From the NCBI RefSeq assembly GCF_900188485.1, contig NZ_FZPH01000036.1, positions 1-36,792 on the forward strand: DNA of 36,792 bases, read 5' to 3'. Below are positions 31,807 through 36,792 of the stretch, piece after piece. Source of the DNA: Asanoa hainanensis. Lineage in GTDB: Bacteria > Actinomycetota > Actinomycetes > Mycobacteriales > Micromonosporaceae. The notes beneath the pieces were generated by a model. It made no database searches and was not told the origin of the DNA. It saw only the letters and a program-made list of their open reading frames with translations. Positions within the stretch are counted from its first letter, which is position 1; the number at the start of each line of letters is the position of its first letter. A program made the position numbers and the translations under genes.

Positions 31807-33063
31807 TCAGCCCTGATCGTTGGCCCTGGCCTGTCCAGCCTGCGCTCCGCGCCGGCGACGCTGGGCCGGCGCGGGCCGGTGTGGCCCGCCTCGGGTGACG
31901 GTGCCCGCCGCGGCATTCTGCGTCTGAAGGAGCGGGCGGCTGGGCAGCGTGTTCGCCTCGGCGCGGATGGTGTCCAGTGCGTTGATCACCTGCCGCTGCA
32001 CGACGTCCCAGGCGCCGGCGTGGTCGGTGACCGGGTACGGCAATCCCAGCGCCCGCAGCGCGGTCGCCGCCTGGGGCGCGGCACCGACGTGTTGACCGGC
32101 GTTGCGGACGTGCGTCACGTGCTGCAGGGTGTCGACGGCGCCCAGGATCGCGGGTACGGATACGGCGGGCAACGCCCGGCGCAGGAATCGGCGCAGCCGG
32201 TCGAACGGTCCGCCGTTCGTGCCGGGCACGTCGAGGCCCTTGAACATCTCCCCCAGTGCGCTGAGCCGGCTGTCGAACTCGTCAGCGCCGGCCACCGGCA
32301 AGGTCAGCCGGACAAGGCGCTCGCCGCTGGGCACGTGGACCAGTTTGCGGTCGAACTTGAGCTGCCACACCACGTCGAGGTAGTCGAACGCGGCCACGAC
32401 ACCCAGCGGCGACACCGCCTCGAGGACGGGGGCCGGTGCCGGCGGCAACAGCCACGCGCGCATCCGGGTGAGGTAATCGTCGACGTCGGCCACCTCGCGG
32501 AAGCGGCGTAGGTGGCTGCTGGGCTGGTAGGTCCAGTCGTCGCCGCCCTGCTGCGAGCCGTGCCAGGTGGCCGGTTCGTTTCCCAGCAGCTCGGGCAGCA
32601 GCCCCACCCCGGGGTGGTGCTGCAGGCCGAGCTCGGCGACCAGCTGCGGGCCGGACACCTGCACGGCGACGACCCGGCCGGGTTCGAACGGTGCGGCCGC
32701 GCGCCGCTCGGCCAGCGCGTTGAGCACCCGCAGGAACATCGTCGCGGTGCCGGCGAACGCGTCCAGGTGCGCCATGCCGGCCACGCTGAGCCGCACCGGT
32801 TCCTCCTCGCGGACGCCGTGGCGGTCGCGGCGCACGAGGGAGTAATGCAACTGCGCGTGCGCGAAGTAGGGCAGGGTGGCCAGCACCTCTTCGATGTCCA
32901 GACCCTGCTCGTCGAGTTTCGCCTGCACGTACTGGTAGACCGGCCAACCGCCGGTGGTGGTGACCGCGTCGCCGACGACAGCCAGCAGATGCTGCTGTGC
33001 CGCGCCGAGCGGGCGCAGCAGCGGATCGGTGGCGTTAGTGGCGGTGGTGGCCTGGACGCTCAT
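31807..33063 (-). CDS. Unknown 418-aa protein
   Basis: The product starts MSVQATTATNATDPLLRPLG. Its first 90 residues look like a winged-helix-type domain (AQQHLLAVVGDAVTTTGGWP, VYQYVQAKLDEQGLDIEEVL, ATLPYFAHAQLHYSLVRRDR). The middle is a mixed alpha/beta region, and residues about 270-360 are helical (SRLSALGEMFKGLDVPGTNG, LGAVDTLQHVTHVRNAGQHV). The last 30 residues are Arg/Gln/Ala-rich and disordered. The HxxHVRNxxxH stretch could bind a metal or nucleic acid. ATG 33063 is chosen over 33075 since it gives the more usual start. A palindrome lies 16 bp upstream. Function unknown. Confidence 0.8.
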   Translation of the reverse strand: MSVQATTATNATDPLLRPLGAAQQHLLAVVGDAVTTTGGWPVYQYVQAKLDEQGLDIEEVLATLPYFAHAQLHYSLVRRDRHGVREEEPVRLSVAGMAHLDAFAGTATMFLRVLNALAERRAAAPFEPGRVVAVQVSGPQLVAELGLQHHPGVGLLPELLGNEPATWHGSQQGGDDWTYQPSSHLRRFREVADVDDYLTRMRAWLLPPAPAPVLEAVSPLGVVAAFDYLDVVWQLKFDRKLVHVPSGERLVRLTLPVAGADEFDSRLSALGEMFKGLDVPGTNGGPFDRLRRFLRRALPAVSVPAILGAVDTLQHVTHVRNAGQHVGAAPQAATALRALGLPYPVTDHAGAWDVVQRQVINALDTIRAEANTLPSRPLLQTQNAAAGTVTRGGPHRPAPAQRRRRGAQAGQARANDQG

Positions 33064-33078
33064 CGTATGCCTCACAAA

Positions 33079-33099
33079 GGATCGTCGGGATGACGATCC
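33079..33099. promoter_or_regulatory. Palindrome just upstream of the gene ending at 31807
   Basis: GGATCGTC (33079-33086), five bases, GACGATCC (33092-33099): perfect 8-bp arms. It begins 16 bp upstream of the ATG at 33063 on the minus strand, a good place for an operator; a leader hairpin is the alternative. Confidence 0.5.
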
Positions 33100-33159
33100 A
33101 CAGCGGGCAGCCGGTCTCGCCGCTACCTCCGGTCGGTGGGCAGCCCAACAGAATAGCGC

Positions 33160-33269
33160 CTCAGAGGTCGTGGCGACGGCAGCGCGGCCGCGATCGGAGG
33201 GTTCGCTACCTGCGGGACGACGTGGAAGCGACGCTCGGCCGGCGGCTGGTCATCGGCGCTCGCCGGTGA
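33160..33269 (+). pseudogene. Remnant of a small HTH (excisionase-like) gene
   Basis: A plus-strand frame ending at TGA 33267-33269 reads RVRYLRDDVEATLGRRLV, the typical C-terminal end of excisionase or MerR-type small HTH proteins, preceded by Arg-rich residues. No helix-turn-helix or start codon is found upstream in frame. The likely reading is a truncated xis-like gene left from a mobile element; chance similarity over 20 residues is possible. Confidence 0.35.
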
Positions 33270-33341
33270 GCCGACCAAACCTGATCACGAGCGGTCGTCA
33301 GTAGGTAACAGATTGTCGGTGCCGGTGGTTATCGTGCCGGT

Positions 33342-34217
33342 ATGCCGAAATCTCGTGGCCGCAAGTCCAAGCGTCCGTCGACCCCTGCGCAGCGGCGCCG
33401 TACGGCGCAGGGCCTCTACGATCCCGGAAAGCTGGCGGTCCACGACAGCAAACTCGGAATGCTGCTGGAACGAGCCCCAGGCGACGTGCTGCCGCTGGTG
33501 TTCCCGCCCATGCTGTGGGTGAAGCTGGCCGAGGGCAAGCACGCCAACGTGTGTGTAGACGCCTGTGCCACTCTGCGCCACACCTACGCCCAATTCGGGA
33601 TCGACGCCCAGCTGATGCCGGTCGGCCTGGCCGTAAAGGACGGAGCCGGCCGCAGCACCGGGTACGCCACCACCCGCCCGTACTGGGAGTCAGGCAAGGT
33701 GTACGTCGGGCACACCGTCCTCGTCCTCCCGAGCCTGGGCCGGCTGGTCGACCCGACGGTCGAGCAGGTCCCCGCGATCCGCAAGCTGGGGATGGGCCCG
33801 TTGGTCGGCCGCGTACCCGCCGAGGTCGCCAAGAACGTCCGGATGGGCAGCGACATCATCGGCGTGCCCCGCGGTGACCTGATCGTCGCGTACCTGCCGG
33901 TCGACCCGGACTGCTCCGACGTGCTCGACGGCGCGCCGGTGCTGGTCGACAACGCCGAGGGTCATCGGCGGGCCGGGATCAACTTGGCCACCCTGATCCT
34001 GGAGGCGTTTCGGGCGCCCGGGGTTGTCGAGCGGATCCGCCGAGCCCCCTACCCCAGGCTGCGGGCGCTGCTCGACGCGATCGGCGACGCGCCCATGGCA
34101 CCCGACCCTGCCCACGACATGCGGATCACCCTGGCAGGCGGCGCGGCCGTCCGACTGGACGAACTCGACCTTCCCGCCGGGCCGGCGCCGCGATCGTGGC
34201 TCGGCCGATGGCGTTGA
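33342..34217 (+). CDS. Unknown protein with possible Cys/His/Asp (transglutaminase-like) site
   Basis: The 291-aa product has a basic N-terminus (MPKSRGRKSKRPSTPAQRRR). Then come ANVCVDACATLRHTYAQFGI (Cys71/Cys75), YVGHTVLVLP with His124, and GRLVDPTVEQV with Asp137. Cys, then His in a strand, then Asp in a DPTxxQ motif is the order seen in transglutaminase-like and NlpC-type enzymes. The fold is inferred. The second half is alpha/beta with no motif. No ribosome site precedes ATG 33342, so it may be leaderless. It is divergent from 31807-33063. Confidence 0.82.
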   Translation: MPKSRGRKSKRPSTPAQRRRTAQGLYDPGKLAVHDSKLGMLLERAPGDVLPLVFPPMLWVKLAEGKHANVCVDACATLRHTYAQFGIDAQLMPVGLAVKDGAGRSTGYATTRPYWESGKVYVGHTVLVLPSLGRLVDPTVEQVPAIRKLGMGPLVGRVPAEVAKNVRMGSDIIGVPRGDLIVAYLPVDPDCSDVLDGAPVLVDNAEGHRRAGINLATLILEAFRAPGVVERIRRAPYPRLRALLDAIGDAPMAPDPAHDMRITLAGGAAVRLDELDLPAGPAPRSWLGRWR

Positions 34218-34418
34218 GCGCGCGGCCCGCGCCCGGCGTCGGTGCGCTCGCCGTGCGGCCGACATGATTTATGCTGGCGGTACATTTGGATACAAGCGCT
34301 AGACCGAGCAGGGCGTCTACCGGCACCGCGACATGCACCGCCGGGTCCCGACATGGGCAACGAGACGACGGGGCAGGTCGAACGGTGACCCAGGCGACAT
34401 GCCGATCCGAGCAGGAGC

Positions 34419-34436
34419 AGGCCCACGAGGGGGCCT
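34419..34436. promoter_or_regulatory. Small hairpin in the leader of 34476
   Basis: AGGCCC (34419-34424) pairs with GGGCCT (34431-34436) about 40 bp before the start at 34476, in an otherwise featureless 258-bp spacer. It could be an attenuator-like hairpin; support is weak. Confidence 0.25.
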
Positions 34437-34475
34437 CCTTCGACCTTGGATCCGTGAGCCGTCAAGGAGCACACC

Positions 34476-34709
34476 ATGCTTCGTCGACCGCCTGCGCTGT
34501 CGGCTTCTGCGCTGTCCTTCACCGGCGTTCCCCTGGTGGACGCCTTAACCGACCTGCCGACCTGGACTGTCGTCCTGCTCTTCGTCCTGGCAACCGGCTT
34601 AAGCGTCCTGCGGATCGTGTTCCCTCAGCAGTCCAAGGACCGGCTCGCCTGGTGGCAGGGGTGGTGGTCGCGTCCGTCGCGTCTCAGGCGTACGCCTCGC
34701 AAACGCTAA
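34476..34709 (+). CDS. Small single-pass membrane protein
   Basis: The 77-aa product has one hydrophobic segment (WTVVLLFVLATGLSVLRIVF, about residues 29-48) after a semi-polar N-terminus and a Trp/Arg-rich basic tail (AWWQGWWSRPSRLRRTPRKR), so the tail should be cytoplasmic by the positive-inside rule. AAGGAG lies six bases before ATG 34476. Two hairpins follow it. Such small membrane proteins are common in phage and plasmid regions; no function is assigned. Confidence 0.75.
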   Translation: MLRRPPALSASALSFTGVPLVDALTDLPTWTVVLLFVLATGLSVLRIVFPQQSKDRLAWWQGWWSRPSRLRRTPRKR

Positions 34710-34720
34710 GTCTGACACCG

Positions 34721-34768
34721 CCGACCGGTGGGGGACGTTCACCACCGGCCGGCGCCGTTAGGCGCCGG
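34721..34768. terminator. Tandem terminator hairpins
   Basis: First hairpin: CCGACCGGTGG (34721-34731) with CCACCGGCCGG (34742-34752), one mismatch. Second, overlapping: CCGGCGCC (34749-34756), loop GTTA, GGCGCCGG (34761-34768), perfect. They are alternatives to each other in part. They lie between the convergent genes 34476-34709 and 34893-36167. Confidence 0.7.
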
Positions 34769-34892
34769 CAGCCACGCTCGCGGGCGTGTTCGACCTCGCC
34801 GCGATATGAAGGTATCGCCCGGCATCCGTGGCAAGCTGATCCACGGTCGGCTCGCCCGTCCGCCGCTCTATCGCTTAGGCGGGTGCTCGAAA

Positions 34893-36167
34893 CTATGGCT
34901 GGCGCAATGGGTCGCCGTAGTCCATCGCTCGCAGCAGCTGGCCGAACAGTTGGTCGAGCAACGGCTGGAAAGGCCCGCGCAGGTCCGCGCCGGTCGCCAT
35001 GAGCGTCTGCCGGTAGCTATCGTCGCGGTACTTGGTCTTGTCCGGTACGTGCAGGCGGCGCTCCGCGGTCGAGGTGGTCGGCTCGCGTATGGCTCCGGCC
35101 AGGCCGCCCAGGTGCAGCCCGATGCCGTAGGTCCCGCGCAGACCGGCCTCCTCAGCCACCTCCGCGATCCATGCCAGGGCTTCACAGGTGAAGGACATTG
35201 CGTAGTCGAGGTAGAGCACTTTCGTCATGGCCTCGCTGTACCGGTCCTTGTGGACCTCGGTAATGAGGTCCGCGGCGAACCGTGCCCCGCCTGACTCCAG
35301 GACCTCGATCGTGAACGGTGTCGTGCCACCGGATCCGAACCGCAAGGCCATACCCCCAGGGATGCGACGCGCTCCCCACCCGTTCGCGCGGTCAGTCCAC
35401 CTCCAGGGCCTGAACAGGCGGGACATCGCCTCGCTGCCTGCACGCGCGGCGCTGGCGCGGGCGGATGCGGCCGTCATGCGGTCGTTGAACCAGCTCGCCG
35501 CGCCGGAGGCCGCGAGTTGATCGCGCAGCGCATCGCGGCGCAGCAGAGGGATCGGCGTCGCGGTGATGACCAGCCGGGCGGCCGACATCCCCTCCCCGTC
35601 CATCAGCGCGTCCGCCTCGTCGAGGTCCTTGTGCACCACCTCGGCGTCGAGGTCGTGGCGGGCCAGCAGACGTACTACCTCGGTGTGGTCGAGCGGCCGC
35701 GTTGTGCGGTTGTCCCGTCCGAGGTAGCGGTGATCGACCATATGGGGAACACCGGTTGCCGGCACGTCGATGATGATCACGCCAGTGGACAGGTCTGATG
35801 GGCTGCGTAGATCGTCGCGGATCGTCACCCGCAGAGGCGGTGAAATCCGGCTGGCGCAGATCTGGTCGATCCGCTCGATGACGCCCGCCAGGGCCACCGG
35901 CGACGCCTTGATCGCGACTCCTGTCGTCTTGTCCTCTTCCACCCCGATGACAAGGACGCCTCCGTCGAGGGCGAGCGCGGCGATGTCCTTGGCCTGCTCC
36001 TTCTTGCCGCTCTCGCCGTTGGAGTAGTCGTCGCGCTTGAGTTCGAGGGTGTGCGATTCGCGCAGCTCGCCTGACGCGACATGCTTCTCGAAATCTTCCC
36101 ATGTACGCCAGTGGCCCGCGCCATACCGATCTGTCACGTCGTGATGATCGCACCGGGGCCGATCCAC
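34893..36167 (-). CDS. Schlafen/AlbA_2-domain protein (predicted nucleic-acid or ATP binding)
   Basis: The 424-aa product has an N-terminal AlbA_2 domain (about residues 38-165): SHTLELKRDDYSNGE, KKEQAKDIAALALDGGVLVI, GVEEDKTTGVAIK and GVIIIDVPATGVPHMVD. This is the core of Schlafen-type proteins, often found in bacterial defence or regulation. The remaining 260 residues are helical with no recognised domain. GTG 36167 follows directly after an in-frame TGA and there is no strong ribosome site; GTG 36137 (VTDRYGAGHW) is an alternative. A coding-looking segment in another frame runs into its start. Confidence 0.82.
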   Translation of the reverse strand: MDRPRCDHHDVTDRYGAGHWRTWEDFEKHVASGELRESHTLELKRDDYSNGESGKKEQAKDIAALALDGGVLVIGVEEDKTTGVAIKASPVALAGVIERIDQICASRISPPLRVTIRDDLRSPSDLSTGVIIIDVPATGVPHMVDHRYLGRDNRTTRPLDHTEVVRLLARHDLDAEVVHKDLDEADALMDGEGMSAARLVITATPIPLLRRDALRDQLAASGAASWFNDRMTAASARASAARAGSEAMSRLFRPWRWTDRANGWGARRIPGGMALRFGSGGTTPFTIEVLESGGARFAADLITEVHKDRYSEAMTKVLYLDYAMSFTCEALAWIAEVAEEAGLRGTYGIGLHLGGLAGAIREPTTSTAERRLHVPDKTKYRDDSYRQTLMATGADLRGPFQPLLDQLFGQLLRAMDYGDPLRQP

Positions 36168-36170
36168 TCA

Positions 36171-36480
36171 CGAGGCTGGCGGTTCGTGCGCCGCCGACGA
36201 CATCACCGATCCGACGGATGCCGACACCAACCCCGCCGTTCTGGAACAGGATCTCGTACGAGCCGGGCTCGCGAATGTCGACGATCTCGAGGAGGTGCCA
36301 CTGTTGAATGACGCCTGCGGGGCCTTCCACCCACAAGGGCATTTCGCCAGGTCGTCGGGATCGGTAGCCGGTCCCGGACTCAAACCGATCAACGATGCGG
36401 TCTGCTTCGCCGCCCCCACCGCCAACCAGGATCTCGGCGAACTGGCGTAAGCGCCGTCGCGGGCGTGGGTCGCGCCGGTA
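36171..36480 (-). pseudogene. Coding-looking segment upstream of the AlbA_2 gene, no start or stop of its own
   Basis: A minus frame from about 36480 reads QFAEILVGGGGEADRIVDRF, ESGTGYRSRRPGEMPLWVEG, PAGVIQQWHLLEIVDIREPG and SYEILFQNGGVGVGIRRIGD with good codon use. It has no ATG, GTG or TTG before 36342 and no stop before it dissolves into the out-of-frame shadow of the AlbA_2 gene near 36170. A frameshift near there would fuse the two into one longer protein. Alternatively a short gene starting at ATG 36342 has lost its stop. Confidence 0.5.
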
Positions 36481-36500
36481 CGGTCAGACGGCTCCTACGC

Positions 36501-36746
36501 CTATCGGCTCGCGTCGCTGCGCGTCTCGCGCTGCCGCTCACGGAGCAGCCGCATCCCCGCAAAGTGGTAATAGACGATTAGCGCCGTAAAGCCACAAATA
36601 CTGGCGAGGCGAAAGGCGATGGACAGCGGGTCTTCGACCTCGCCGAGGACCAAGTGCAGCGAGGTCGCTATCAAGCCAACAGCGGTCCCGAGCAGCGCGA
36701 CGGCTAACCGACCCGCGGTCCATCGAAAGTGCGGCTTCTGTTCCAC
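36501..36746 (-). CDS. Small two-TM membrane protein
   Basis: The 81-aa product has two hydrophobic segments (LAVALLGTAVGLIATSLHLV and IAFRLASICGFTALIVYYHF) linked by a short acidic loop (GEVEDPLS), with basic ends, so both termini should be cytoplasmic. It starts with GTG 36746 (MEQKPHFRWT). It is read in the same direction as the following segment and the AlbA_2 gene. Function unknown. Confidence 0.7.
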   Translation of the reverse strand: MEQKPHFRWTAGRLAVALLGTAVGLIATSLHLVLGEVEDPLSIAFRLASICGFTALIVYYHFAGMRLLRERQRETRSDASR

Positions 36747-36792
36747 AGCTTTCAGTATGTCAGCAGGTCGCCATGCGCCGCGGGGCCGCCAT

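Noticed and set aside
1-36792. CRISPR arrays, tRNA or rRNA genes, intact transposases, integrases or a replication gene
   Set aside because: Looked for on both strands; no repeat-spacer pattern, no cloverleaf and no DDE, tyrosine or serine recombinase motif was recognised. Small or unusual ones could have been missed by eye.

Overview
The window is high-GC DNA with dense coding on both strands, many GTG/TTG starts, 'ATGA' stop/start overlaps, a LexA box of the TCGAAC-N4-GTTCGA type, XRE regulators followed by helical-repeat regions, Methyltransf_19-type methyltransferases, a SARP remnant and an ATP-dependent DNA ligase. All of this fits a large-genome filamentous actinomycete (Micromonosporaceae-like or a relative). 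The genus cannot be fixed from sequence alone. No tRNA, rRNA, CRISPR array, integrase or transposase was found.

Left edge to 4.85 kb: the end of an unknown gene, a 690-bp spacer with a perfect palindromic site, a helical-repeat protein (765-1616), a DUF6283-like protein with a possible cysteine-protease-type C-terminus, a zinc-ribbon protein, an apparently frameshifted zinc-binding ORF under a LexA box, and a small gene closed by a perfect 17-bp terminator stem.

4.87-18.25 kb, all minus strand. The most notable part is a tightly overlapped run read from 18248 leftward. It encodes a 122-aa protein, an APC-type permease, an unknown 254-aa protein, a PLP-dependent histidine-decarboxylase-like enzyme, a 183-aa protein, a degenerate ABC-type ATPase, an unknown 344-aa protein and a second degenerate ABC-type ATPase. 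Six of the seven junctions are 4-nt or 1-nt stop/start overlaps. Just downstream lie a paralogue of the 765-1616 protein, a protein with two XRE domains and one GntR-type helix-turn-helix, two tandem SAM methyltransferases, an HTH/zinc protein and a lipoprotein. An XRE/helical-repeat regulator (18433-19665) is divergent from the run. The 21-bp sequence in that divergent promoter occurs identically, inverted, upstream of the paralogue at 765. This ties both ends into a candidate regulon and is the best candidate here for an undescribed system, probably amino-acid decarboxylation and transport with non-canonical NTPase-like partners.

19.7-26.8 kb: a strong terminator, the NAD(P)HX epimerase/dehydratase gene, then a decaying stretch with a frameshifted small ORF, an unknown 225-aa gene and a SARP/NB-ARC pseudogene with an internal deletion. 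After that come a small membrane protein, a sigma-factor-like gene overlapped by a hendecad coiled-coil ORF whose 3' end holds a stray Hsp70 motif, and a membrane protein.

26.9 kb to the right edge: accessory, plasmid- or ICE-like content. It includes a zinc-finger protein under two in-phase 19-bp palindromes, an ATP-dependent DNA ligase, several unknown proteins, a divergent promoter with five GTAC boxes at helical spacing, a second possible Cys/His/Asp protein, a small membrane protein, a Schlafen/AlbA_2 protein with an apparently frameshifted upstream segment, and a two-TM protein.
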